64,000 nt of DNA, taken from the NCBI GenBank assembly GCA_963693315.1, contig OY856186.1, positions 384,711,891 to 384,775,890 on the forward strand, given 5' to 3'. Below, piece after piece: positions 48,701 to 57,742 of the stretch. The notes beneath the pieces were generated by a model. It did not search any database. It saw only the letters and a list, made by a program, of their open reading frames with translations, and was not told the DNA's origin. Source of the DNA: Diogma glabrata. Its lineage: Eukaryota > Arthropoda > Insecta > Diptera > Cylindrotomidae. Position 1 is the stretch's first letter. The number at the start of each line of letters is the position of its first letter. Made by a program: the position numbers and the translations under genes.

Positions 48701-49226
48701 AAGACAATAGAATGTTTAACAAAAACGAGATATCAAATCGTTGAATGTGGATGAATGGAAAAATATTTAGGGTTTAAAAAAAATTGTTTAATTACGGTTG
48801 ATGTCTAGAGAATTCAAACTTTAGCAGTATATTGAAAATAAACGAATAGAAACACAGCGCGCGTCGCTTTTAGTGTGTGGTAAGATTAAATTCTGATTAA
48901 AGTTTAGCGGTCATACGGATGATGATTAAAGAAAACCATCAATTAATTCAAATTAACCAATATTATATTATATCAATGAATAAATAAATCAGGGTAATTA
49001 GTGTGATTTTCTTTCTCCCATACGTTTTTCCGGCCATTGCAGATTTAGTAGATTCTGAGAAACATAAGGAAACTATGGGTGAAGGAAACTACATGAAATA
49101 TGACTATGGATGACGAAGGGATGAGAATCTATTACAAGTGGTACAGATTAATATAAGAAACAACAGCTAAGGAAACTGCGACTGTAATACACTGCGTTCT
49201 GACATTATGCCAGACTATCCATTACA
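45705..49226 (-). repeat. 3' LTR of the gypsy element (3522 bp)
   Basis: TG...CA termini extended to the 7-bp inverted ends TGTAATG/CATTACA. Contains a (CA)10-11 run at about 45970, a minisatellite at about 46130-47130, and AT-rich DNA to the end. Its partner is one base shorter: an A run after AATCAATC at about 46040 has four A here and three there. I saw no other difference where I compared. ORFs inside it are minisatellite artefacts. Confidence 0.92.
46130..47130 (+). repeat. Minisatellite in the 3' LTR, unit about 24-30 bp
   Basis: AAATCGTTGAATAAATTGGT-type units, about 35 imperfect copies. Alternate forms carry TGTAATC or GGTAACC. The same block sits in the 5' LTR. Confidence 0.85.
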
Positions 49227-49497
49227 GAACAAGTGCTTTTGGGACGAGCACCTACGACCAAAAGAAGTTGACAAAGGCATAGGCTGGTCGCCAATAGACC
49301 TGGTATATACATATTAGCTTGGTGAAGCACCCCGACGTACCACAGATTAGCAATCAATGCGATCAGTATTACAAACTCAGTCTTAGCAGAAACAAAGTAA
49401 CAAAGTATCTAAGAATATGCAAAAAAAAACTTTTGGGAGGGGTATCGATAAAATCAGTATTCTACTCTATTGCAAGCGGTGGATAACTAAAATCTTC

Positions 49498-49565
49498 CAG
49501 ACCCAATTTCGGGCAGATCTGGGGGTTCCCGAGACTCTAAAGTCACAAAAAAAAATTTATTCAAT
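49498..49565 (-). repeat. Internal repeat, downstream copy
   Basis: The segment with CCAGACCCAATTTCGGGCAG and a following A9 run resembles 55632-55702 in the leader, roughly 75-80% alike. In element sense the two copies bracket gag-pol. Confidence 0.65.
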
Positions 49566-49649
49566 CTGCTACAGATCGAAAAGAAAAAAGAAAAAATACA
49601 CCATTGGACCGACTCCTTTAATGAAACGTCCGACACAATTTCGTTTTTA

Positions 49650-49720
49650 CGTTATGCAGGCTCGCAACCCACACCTGAACTAACACGAGTCTCATACTTC
49701 TCCGACTGAGCTAGCCGGGC
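49650..49720 (-). other. tRNA-Lys-like sequence in the gypsy 3' region
   Basis: Read on minus from 49720, the first 19 bases, GCCCGGCTAGCTCAGTCGG, are identical to the 5' end of insect tRNA-Lys as I recall it. A diverged D/anticodon region with TATGAGACTC follows, then GTGGGTTGCGAGCC, close to the T arm and B box. The anticodon and the 3' acceptor stem are not preserved and no CCA follows, so it is not a working tRNA gene. It lies in element sense between the pol stop and the 3' LTR. tRNA-Lys is also the primer this element uses, so capture of primer sequence or a tRNA-Lys SINE insertion are both possible. Confidence 0.7.
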
Positions 49721-50033
49721 CACACTGTTGTACGCTTCCGTCCCAGTGACTCTGAAGGATGAGAAAAAAAAACTGTTCACATAGGTTCAAAGCAACTAAT
49801 TGGACCACATTCAATACATTCGATCTCGGTATTTTCGCTGGCAAATAGACTACACAAAAAAAAATTTTGAACCAAGACCCGAACACCAAGGTTGATACAC
49901 ACTCACTGAACTGTGAATTCAAGATGAAACTACCCTCATACTTTATGGTCGTCGATAATCTTGACTTACCATGGCGGTGAAACACGCACGAAAGTTACTA
50001 TCATACTGACAGCAAAAAAAATTATTGCCGATG

Positions 50034-53000
50034 TTAGGCACGAATGTCCTTGGAGTGATAAACACCTCTACGTTTAGAAGCCAGGTCCTCCAGTTCGTAA
50101 GCAGCGCTACCTACCAACCTTATTACTCTGGCTTCAATAAACTTCTGTGCAAGTTTAGCCGATAATTTCTTACCGGCGTCACTCAAAATGAAGTTCCTTC
50201 GGAACACCGTATCACCTGGTTTAAACAAAGTTAACCGAGCTCGTAAATTGTATCTTTCAGCACTTTTGACAAATGCTTCGGCAGTTAAATCAAGAATTCG
50301 ACTTCGAATCTTATTAAGATAATCCGGTCGCAGAATCGTTTCACCTGGCTCAAGAAGACTATTCAGTCGTCTCAGCAGTTCATATGACGAACCATGAGTC
50401 ACCATAGGTATTCCAAACATTGCGTAATACGGGGAACATTGAAGGGTTTGATGCAGGGAACAACGTAGTGCACAAGCGATCTCGCTCAAGTGCAGATCCC
50501 ATTTAGAATGCTCCTCCTTTAAATAGGCTCTAATACCAGATAAAACACTTCTATTTACCCGTTCAGAAGCGTTAGCTTGAGGTGAATATAACGCTAGTAG
50601 TGTATGTTTCACTCCGTGCTTCGCCAAGAAATCTTCAAATAGTTTAGACTTAAACTGCGTCCCATTATCGGACACAATAACTTCGGGACAACCAAATACG
50701 TGAAAGACATTGGTAGCCAATAGATGACAAATTGGTTCAGCAGTTAGTTTCCGTAAAGGAAATAAAAATGGATATTTAGTAACATGATCTAATACTACCA
50801 GAATAGCGATATTCCCGGCCTTTGATCGAGGATAAGGGCCAAGAATATCGATATACAATCGCTGACCAATTCGTTCTGTTTTCATCTGAGAAACCATGGG
50901 AGCACGAAGTGGAACATTAGTCGCTTTGATTTCTTTACAGGTCTTACAATTTCCGATGTACGATTTAACCTGGGTATACATACGAGGCCAATAGTAAAAT
51001 TTACGAATATTAAACAAGGTTTTTGCTAGACCTCCATGAGATGAGGTAGGAGGATTGTGGGCCCTTGCAATACACTCGTCAGTGTATTCCTCAGGTAACC
51101 ACAATTTCCAAACCTCACCCTCTGAAGGAATATCAAGATCTAGACAAGCCAATCGTTTATAAACCCGACCAGAAATTACTTTCAGATCAGGCAATGTACC
51201 GTCTGCTTCGGTAACCAGATTTACCAACTCCAAATATCGAGAAGTGTTGAAGAAAGGGGAATTAAGATCTAATTCAGGCACTGGACATAGTTCAGAAATG
51301 ATGTCGACAGAGTCACGTCTTGATAGAGTGTCAGGAACAGTATTTAATTTTCCTTTTCGGTACTCAATATCAAAGACGTAACCCTGCAATTTCAAGCTCC
51401 AACGAGCCAATCGACCAGAAAGGTCTTTTTGTTGCATTAACCATTTTAATGAAGCATGGTCAGTTATGATCTTAAAGGCCTGACCCTCGACATACGCTCT
51501 AAATTTCTTTACTCCCAGTACGGCGGCTAGACACTCTTTCTCACTAGTGGAGTAATTGCGCTGCGCAGAATTTAGCTTTTTGGACATGTACGCTATGGGA
51601 TGTTCCATACCGTCCATGTCACACTGCATTAATACACAACCTATACCGTCGTTGCTAGCGTCGCACTGGAGAGTAAAGGGTTTAGTATAGTCGGGGTTTA
51701 TGAGGACTGGTGCTGAGATGAGAGCATTTTTGAGGTTTACAAATGCTATTTCAGCTTCGGGTGTCCATACGAATTTATTAGAATTTTTCTTCAACAAATC
51801 TGATATTGGAGAGGACATAGCAGAGAAATCAGATATAAAACGGCGATAATAACCCGCCATACCCAGGAAACGTCGAATCTGTTTGGACGTACGCGGTGTA
51901 GGAAATTCAGAAATAGCTAGAGTTTTATCAGGATCAATTTTCAACGTACCACCTCCCACAACATATCCCAAATATTTTACCTCCGGCAAGAGAAACTTAC
52001 TTTTTTCCACGTTTATCGTCAAGTTCGCACGTCTAAGACACTGGGAGATATCTTCTAACAGTTTCAGATGGGCCTCAAAGGTATCTGTAACTATTAGAAG
52101 ATCATCCAAGTATACGAAGACGCACGACTTGAGATGTGGAGGAATTACTTGGTCCATCAATTTGGTCATTGTTTGCGGCGCATTGCACAGTCCGAAAGGC
52201 ATTCTTACGAACTGATACAATGGCCGCCCTGGGACCGTAAAAGCAGTTTTCTCTCGGGAGTGTTTTTCTAACGGTATCTGCCAGAAAGCGTCTTTCAGAT
52301 CCAAACTGGAAATGAAATTACTTTGTGGCAGACGACTCAAGATCCCATCTATCTGTGGAAGGGGGTAAGCATCCTTCTTAGTAACGGTATTGACCTTTCT
52401 ACTATCCAAACAAAGACGATTCTTCCCAGGTTTGCGAATTAAGACCACCGGACTTGACCATGGGCTGTTTGAAACCTCTATAATACCCAGAGACAACATC
52501 CTATCCAGTTCTTCTCCCATCAGTTTCTCAATGGCGGGCGATATTGGATAGTGTCGTTGCTTGATGGGAGCTGCAGTCCCCACATCAATAACGTGTTCCA
52601 ACAAATGTGTTCGACCCAGACCCATTTTTGAAAATGATGGTAGAAGCTGAATAGTGTTTTGTAGACGTGTTTGATTGTCCATAGACAATTCTGAAATTCC
52701 TGACTCCGTCGTCAAAAATGTAGGTAGGTTAAATATCGGGTTAAACAAACCAAAAGCGTTAAAGAAATCTATACCTAGATATAGATTTTGAGTCAAGGAC
52801 GGGATAATGAAGACGTCCAGGGTTCTGACTTGGTTCATAAATGAAACCTTTGTTTTTACAAACCCCAAGATCTTCTGTCTTTGGCCATCGGCAGTACGAA
52901 CTACGGCAGACGAATAAGTCAGAAGGTCTGGAGTCTGTACGATTTCTTTAGCAAAATCACCACCAATTACAGTCAAGGACGCTCCACTATCCAACAGTCC

Positions 53001-53603
53001 AGTATGTTGTTTACCCAATATTAACACTGTGGCATAAGATCTCACATCGTTGTCCAATTTCACAATAGAGGAAATGGTTTTAGTTTTAAACAAATGACGT
53101 TGTTGCCAATAAATACGAGAACGGAGCGCAGAGCGCGATGGAATTTTCAAAGATGATAATGAATCGACAAATATGTTTGAGCGCACCTTCAGGTATTCGT
53201 TCAATCGTTGTTGGAACGATTTGATTTTGGTCCATAATGGAGGTGGTTCAGTATGAACGGGTGTTCGTTTCAATAATTTCATATCAGTATCGTGAGTGGG
53301 TACCAAATCATTAAAAGTCGCATTTGTAATCGGTGTTTCAGGGGTGACGATAATGGAATTATTATCTGCTTCGTCTCTGTTTGAAATACTTACAGGTAGA
53401 GTATTCCAAGAGTGTTCTATCAAATTGGATGTTGAAGCTCGGTTCAACAGTGTATTGTGTACTAATAGGTTATTGGGACTAGTTGATGAAGTATTTGAAG
53501 GATCAGGAGACAAATTAAATTTGGTCTTAGATGAATCTAAGACAGGTCTTGGGAGCGAGAAAAGGTGTTGGGATTCTGGCCCCCCCTTCGGTTTCCCTGA
53601 CAA
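50034..53603 (-). CDS. pol: Pol polyprotein: protease, RT, RNase H, integrase
   Basis: 1189 codons without a break. The listed first codon is a TTG; translation is expected by -1 frameshift from gag, not by initiation here. Domains: aspartic protease with DSGAS at 205-209; reverse transcriptase about 350-530 with catalytic YLDD at 498-501; RNase H about 640-765 with Asp at 648 and TDHAS at 714-718; integrase zinc finger H849, H856, C886, C889; integrase core with D919, D979 and E1014, the last two separated by 34 residues (the common spacing is 35; the NASERVNR form accounts for the difference). The C-terminal part (1080-1189) includes a GPY/F-like region. All catalytic residues are present, so the enzyme could be active. 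Confidence 0.93.
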   Translation of the reverse strand: MSGKPKGGPESQHLFSLPRPVLDSSKTKFNLSPDPSNTSSTSPNNLLVHNTLLNRASTSNLIEHSWNTLPVSISNRDEADNNSIIVTPETPITNATFNDLVPTHDTDMKLLKRTPVHTEPPPLWTKIKSFQQRLNEYLKVRSNIFVDSLSSLKIPSRSALRSRIYWQQRHLFKTKTISSIVKLDNDVRSYATVLILGKQHTGLLDSGASLTVIGGDFAKEIVQTPDLLTYSSAVVRTADGQRQKILGFVKTKVSFMNQVRTLDVFIIPSLTQNLYLGIDFFNAFGLFNPIFNLPTFLTTESGISELSMDNQTRLQNTIQLLPSFSKMGLGRTHLLEHVIDVGTAAPIKQRHYPISPAIEKLMGEELDRMLSLGIIEVSNSPWSSPVVLIRKPGKNRLCLDSRKVNTVTKKDAYPLPQIDGILSRLPQSNFISSLDLKDAFWQIPLEKHSREKTAFTVPGRPLYQFVRMPFGLCNAPQTMTKLMDQVIPPHLKSCVFVYLDDLLIVTDTFEAHLKLLEDISQCLRRANLTINVEKSKFLLPEVKYLGYVVGGGTLKIDPDKTLAISEFPTPRTSKQIRRFLGMAGYYRRFISDFSAMSSPISDLLKKNSNKFVWTPEAEIAFVNLKNALISAPVLINPDYTKPFTLQCDASNDGIGCVLMQCDMDGMEHPIAYMSKKLNSAQRNYSTSEKECLAAVLGVKKFRAYVEGQAFKIITDHASLKWLMQQKDLSGRLARWSLKLQGYVFDIEYRKGKLNTVPDTLSRRDSVDIISELCPVPELDLNSPFFNTSRYLELVNLVTEADGTLPDLKVISGRVYKRLACLDLDIPSEGEVWKLWLPEEYTDECIARAHNPPTSSHGGLAKTLFNIRKFYYWPRMYTQVKSYIGNCKTCKEIKATNVPLRAPMVSQMKTERIGQRLYIDILGPYPRSKAGNIAILVVLDHVTKYPFLFPLRKLTAEPICHLLATNVFHVFGCPEVIVSDNGTQFKSKLFEDFLAKHGVKHTLLALYSPQANASERVNRSVLSGIRAYLKEEHSKWDLHLSEIACALRCSLHQTLQCSPYYAMFGIPMVTHGSSYELLRRLNSLLEPGETILRPDYLNKIRSRILDLTAEAFVKSAERYNLRARLTLFKPGDTVFRRNFILSDAGKKLSAKLAQKFIEARVIRLVGSAAYELEDLASKRRGVYHSKDIRA

Positions 53604-55099
53604 TTTTCACAATTAGGACACAACACATCGTCCTTCCCACATCCCCAACAAAACAATCGCTGTGATTCACGACAATCGTGCCACCGATGACCAGGTCGTT
53701 TGCAGTTCCAACAAATAGTTGAACTGGTTATTCGTCTCATATTAGGGGCAGGCTGTATTGCCGCAAGTTCGTTGGATGTAATTGGTAACGATTCAGTTGG
53801 CAATTCGTTAATTTGTAGTTGTGAAAATTCACGATCTAAATCCACCTCAGACACCGGTCTCGATGGTCTAATGTTATAATCGCGCGGTCTGGTTGTTGAC
53901 TCGGCCCATAATTTTTCGCGGTCACGGCAGAGCTGGCGCAGATGTTCCAGTCCATAGATGGTGACATAAAGTAGCTCCCTTCTAATTTCCAATCGTAGGT
54001 TGTTGCGAATCAAGGAGAACAACTCCACATCCGGCATCGGTACTCGTAGTTTATCGCCTAGTCGATAAATTGATTGTAAGAATTCATCAAACAATTCGGT
54101 GGGCCGCTGTTTCCTGGCCCTCATCCGCTCCTTTACCTCTTCGTCCGTCTGCCTGTCCTGAAATTCTATTCGAAGAGCATGACATAAGTCAGTCCAAATA
54201 AGCTGTCGGTTCTGGCGAAAATATCTCCAGAACCAATCAGCGGCACGATCTGTGAACAACAGGTACAGACAGCGGGTGATAATAGTAAAATCGTTATTTA
54301 AACACATCTCTGTCAGCCGCTCTATTCTGAAGATGAACGCTTCAACATCCAGACCATCGGGTCTGCCTGAGAACGTTACGTTCCAATTTCTAACTGTGGT
54401 AGAGTGCTGATCGAGATGTGTTCGTATTCTAGCTGGAGCAAGAGCAGGATGAGGTTCAGCAAACATTGGTGGTACTGGTACATTATTTTGCACAAACGCA
54501 TTTACTGGCGTGTAATTTGAATGAACCGATGGATGACGCGGGGTGGTGGGTGATACTGCAATTGGTGCTAGAGGAAACAACACTTCAGGTGCTGGAGCAC
54601 GGGATTGCATCATTGAGTGGTTAATTCTCGAAATTTCCTGATCGATGTGTGCATTTACCGCTTCCTGGAAACCGTGATCTTCCGCTGCAGCGGCACCATA
54701 TATGGGAGATCGATGAGCTATGTTCACTCGCACTTCATCGGCGAGTCTAGATCGTGGAAGGCGGTTTGCCAAGGGAGTAGAAGAGTGTTGATTTCCGAGA
54801 CTAGGACGACGTTGCCAACCTGCGGTAATAGAGCGTGTCACCGGTCGCGGTGGTGGTGGTACCACTGTATCATTAGTTTTATCCATCCCTCGGGGTAACC
54901 TCTGTAAGTCTGCACGCTCACACGCGGCTCGACAAATTGGGCATGTGCTATTCTGCAACAACCAGTCGTTGAGGCAGATGTCATGAAAGAGGTGGTTACA
55001 CCGAGTGAGGAGTCGCACGTCGGCCGGCACTATTTCGTGTTGACAAACAGCACAAGAGCTGGACCTATCCAGAACGTCCATCTTATCAGTGGCAGACAT
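53537..55099 (-). CDS. gag: Gag protein with N-terminal RING-H2 finger
   Basis: 520 residues from the ATG at 55099-55097. Residues 16-56 form a complete RING-H2 finger: C16, C19, C34, H36, H39, C42, C53, C56, spaced C-x2-C-x14-C-x-H-x2-H-x2-C-x10-C-x2-C, with CPIC at the end. A proline-rich linker (about 80-225) follows, then the retrotransposon capsid domain (about 235-400, GRPDGLDVEAFIFRIERL and DWFWRYF). The nucleocapsid has a CCHC knuckle CWNCKRPGHRWHDC at 463-476 and a second CWGC...CPNC cluster at 484-497. RING-H2 domains usually act as ubiquitin E3 ligases, which suggests but does not prove that Gag, or virus-like particles, engage host ubiquitin. The frame ends at 53537 and overlaps pol by 67 bases. 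Confidence 0.9.
   Translation of the reverse strand: MSATDKMDVLDRSSSCAVCQHEIVPADVRLLTRCNHLFHDICLNDWLLQNSTCPICRAACERADLQRLPRGMDKTNDTVVPPPPRPVTRSITAGWQRRPSLGNQHSSTPLANRLPRSRLADEVRVNIAHRSPIYGAAAAEDHGFQEAVNAHIDQEISRINHSMMQSRAPAPEVLFPLAPIAVSPTTPRHPSVHSNYTPVNAFVQNNVPVPPMFAEPHPALAPARIRTHLDQHSTTVRNWNVTFSGRPDGLDVEAFIFRIERLTEMCLNNDFTIITRCLYLLFTDRAADWFWRYFRQNRQLIWTDLCHALRIEFQDRQTDEEVKERMRARKQRPTELFDEFLQSIYRLGDKLRVPMPDVELFSLIRNNLRLEIRRELLYVTIYGLEHLRQLCRDREKLWAESTTRPRDYNIRPSRPVSEVDLDREFSQLQINELPTESLPITSNELAAIQPAPNMRRITSSTICWNCKRPGHRWHDCRESQRLFCWGCGKDDVLCPNCENCQGNRRGGQNPNTFSRSQDLS
53579..53597 (-). promoter_or_regulatory. Probable -1 ribosomal frameshift region, gag to pol
   Basis: Two canonical slippery heptamers in gag frame lie inside the overlap: G GGA AAC at 53597-53591 and G GGG GGC at 53585-53579. 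A -1 slip at either joins gag to pol without a stop. The first is a well-known retroviral heptamer. Downstream structure was not computed. Confidence 0.7.
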
Positions 55100-55546
55100 T
55101 ATGAATACTCAAACGCACAAACAGCTGCACAATACTTGACCAATCAAAACGAGAAGGTGGAGGGTGCAGAGAAAATCGACACACTGACTATTGCTGGTGG
55201 TAGGATGTACCAAAAAGAAACAGAAAGAAAAAAATCGTTAGACTTACTATTGTTGACGATGGTATTTAATTACAAATTACCCCCAAAGAGACCTCGACAA
55301 GTGGCCAAAAGGGCCAGGACACTTGTCCAAACCACCAATAACGCAGCGCTATCTAAACAACAAATTCACAGGATGGCTGATGAATGGGATGATGATTTCA
55401 GTTCACAGGGAGTGCCTATGCACAATACCAATTTTACCAGTAGTACAGATAAAGCTGAATCATCTATAAATGGAGCCGAAGATGATAGTGAATGGCAAGG
55501 TGGTATCAGCGGCAATACAGAATCCTTCCTCTTCCTTTCCACCTGA
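54983..55546 (+). CDS. Antisense ORF over the gag start and leader
   Basis: A 187-codon frame on the strand opposite to gag. Its first third lies over the RING coding region and may be open by chance. The last 96 codons, from the ATG at 55258, lie outside gag. They read like a real protein: a basic KRPRQVAKRAR patch like a nuclear localisation signal, then an acidic, serine-rich tail (DEWDDDF, AEDDSEW). No family is recognised. It may be an antisense gene, a remnant of a captured exon, or chance. Confidence 0.3.
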   Translation: MKEVVTPSEESHVGRHYFVLTNSTRAGPIQNVHLISGRHYEYSNAQTAAQYLTNQNEKVEGAEKIDTLTIAGGRMYQKETERKKSLDLLLLTMVFNYKLPPKRPRQVAKRARTLVQTTNNAALSKQQIHRMADEWDDDFSSQGVPMHNTNFTSSTDKAESSINGAEDDSEWQGGISGNTESFLFLST

Positions 55547-55631
55547 ACTAGCAAGACAAAACAAATGAGATGGGAGATGAAGCAGGTATACTACGCTATT
55601 GCAAAAAAAAAATGGAGTTAAGAAAAATGAA

Positions 55632-55702
55632 ATTCCAGACCCAATTTCGGGCAGGTCTGACGGCTCCCGATACTCAAAACTGAGTGACAGACAAAAAAAA
55701 AT
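55632..55702 (-). repeat. Internal repeat, upstream (leader) copy
   Basis: Partner of 49498-49565: the same CCAGACCCAATTTCGGGCAG phrase, a CTCCCGATACTC phrase, and an A9 run. Confidence 0.65.
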
Positions 55703-56159
55703 TATATAAGTGCGGCAAGCCTACCGGTTAGACAAGGAGAATTAACTAGTTCTATCATGCAAAAGTTATATAAAAAAAATTAAATCTAACATGCAAAGAT
55801 TAATTTAAGTGAATTTAATAGGATTATAAGAGCAGGACTAGGAAGTTTTCCCAACCAATCTTAGACGTTGAATTATTTTAGGACACTAAACGGGTAAACT
55901 TAGGCCTCCCGAATCCGACAATTTTCGTTACTTGAAGTAGATTAACAATCAAAAACTTCCTTTTCCTAGTCTCTATTCCTTTTTCCTTTCTTATTTAATA
56001 ATTATTCTTAACTTACAGTTCGAAGTAACCGAATGTGTCTTCAATTAACCTAAAACATAGATTTTAGTTATGCCCTAATACAAAAAAACTAACAATTTAC
56101 AAAATCACACATTCGGTACTTTTTCTCCAGACTCCGCAAGATGTTTCCGGAGTATTAGT

Positions 56160-56420
56160 GTTATTTCTTATGATTTGTTAATAATTTGGTTTCTATGTAA
56201 TTTCTTGATACTTTATTTTCTTTATAATTTCTTGATAATTTATATATTATATTACTTCTTGATAAGTTATTTACGTTGTAATTTCTTGATACGTTATTTT
56301 CTTTATAATTTCTTGATAATTTATATATTATATTACTTCTTGATAAGTTATTTACGTTGTAATTTCTTGATACGTTATTTTCTTTATAATTTCTTGATAA
56401 TTTATATATTATTGGTTGGA
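56160..56420 (+). repeat. 81-bp tandem repeat in the gypsy leader
   Basis: About 2.6 copies of a unit built from AATTTCTTGATACGTTATTT and TTCTTGATAATTTATATATT, differing by few bases. The frame through it (LIIYILYYFLISY) is an artefact of the repeat. Confidence 0.8.
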
Positions 56421-56639
56421 CCTAAAATTTATAGATAAACGAATATTAGAGTCTGATATTATCAGCTGTTTTTATTTATTAATTTATTTATATATAATTA
56501 TTCATATATACATTTATTTATTTAGATGTACTTATTCATAATTATATTTATTTATTTATAATCAACTATTTATATATACATTTATCTATTTATAAATATG
56601 TATTTATATATATATAGTTACTAATTCTTTTTTTTTTTA

Positions 56640-57721
56640 TTTATTTTGGCGAATGGAGGAAAGTCAGATTCAACCACGGGGTGCCCATCACTACGGGGTT
56701 GAAGGTGGTGACCGCCGTTCTTTCAATTCCTTTTTTTTTTGTTGGATGTTTATGGGTTTAAATAAGAAAGAAAAATAAAAACAATTTTTGGGATTAAAGA
56801 AAAAGAAAAAAAAAAAACTACGTTAAAAGGATCGGAAATGGAAAAGGAAAGGGGGCAAGACGGGATGAATAAGGAAAGGAGATGGTAAGGTGTGACAGGA
56901 ATAAGGTGGGGTATGTGCGAGTAGTGTTTCACCCAGCTGACGAGTGCTGATGGGATGGTCAGAAGATAATATCCTCTGCACCACCATTCTATCAACAACA
57001 CTCGGCAGCTGTGATCCACGCCACCAACACATACGGTAAGGTGCTGTGGCAAAGGTGGACCAGTTACACATCAGCATGACAGCCGAGCGAAATCTTCCCT
57101 CGACAGCGGGCCAATGCTGTCTTGGAAGAACTTCCTCGGTATCACCCGATGAGAACCAGCACACCTCAACCACAGGAAGCTAGTATTGCCGGGAGGGGTC
57201 GCTAACGTTAGGCAATAGTAGCGCAGGTTGGGCTCTGAGGACCTCGCGAACCCGAAGCCTGACCAGGTGACCAGACTCGGACGAGGTTTGGCGTATACAC
57301 CAAACCACGTCGTTCTAGGTCTGGCACCTGAGACACCTTCGGCATTTGAGACGTCTCCAGAAACCCAACCCGTAACTAGGGTCCGTGGGGTTGTAATGCC
57401 CATTGAGAATAATTCCGAAAAATTATTCTCACCCATGCGTTTTTAAAAAAAAAATACAAAAAAAGAGAATATTTGCTGGAGGCGTAGGGACGCAACTCCC
57501 CATCAAAGTAAAGTCTGAGGAATCTCAGACTTCCTTTGCTCCTGCGCGTTTGAAGCAGGGAATTGCTTCTACGCCGCCAGAGTCTTTACTATTGTTTTGG
57601 TGGAAAATTAAAATTAATTTGAAGAAAAAAAAAATTTTCGGAAAAAAAAATTTTTCAAGATTTTTGAAAATATGGAGGGACTCCTCCAGAGTCCTACATT
57701 GCTGTAGGGACCCTTAGAGAA
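56640..57721 (-). other. GC-richer part of the gypsy leader with upstream ORFs
   Basis: Balanced composition in contrast to the AT-rich DNA next to it. On the sense (minus) strand, two overlapping ORFs of 121 and 116 codons occur at 57436-57071 and 57173-56823. They match no protein I know. Short hairpins such as GGAGGGACTCCTCC (57674-57687) lie near the primer site. The block may carry packaging or translation-control signals; this is inference from position only. Confidence 0.4.
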
Positions 57722-57739
57722 GCCCCACGTTGGGCGCCA
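57722..57739 (-). other. Primer-binding site, tRNA-Lys(CUU)
   Basis: On the minus strand TGGCGCCCAACGTGGGGC lies three bases (ATT) after the 5' LTR. It is, base for base, the complement of the 3' end of insect tRNA-Lys(CUU) including CCA as I remember it. It therefore primes minus-strand DNA synthesis and fixes the element's sense strand. Confidence 0.9.
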
Positions 57740-57742
57740 ATT

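Noticed and set aside
49650..49720. Functional tRNA-Lys gene
   Set aside because: The anticodon region and 3' acceptor stem do not fit; only the 5' end and T arm are close to tRNA-Lys.
51883..52215. Plus-strand ORF opposite pol, and others at 53296-53616 and 54617-54898
   Set aside because: Shadows of the gag and pol coding strand, with no protein-like features of their own.
56175..56438. Hydrophobic 87-codon ORF (possible membrane protein)
   Set aside because: It is a translation of the 81-bp AT-rich tandem repeat in the gypsy leader.
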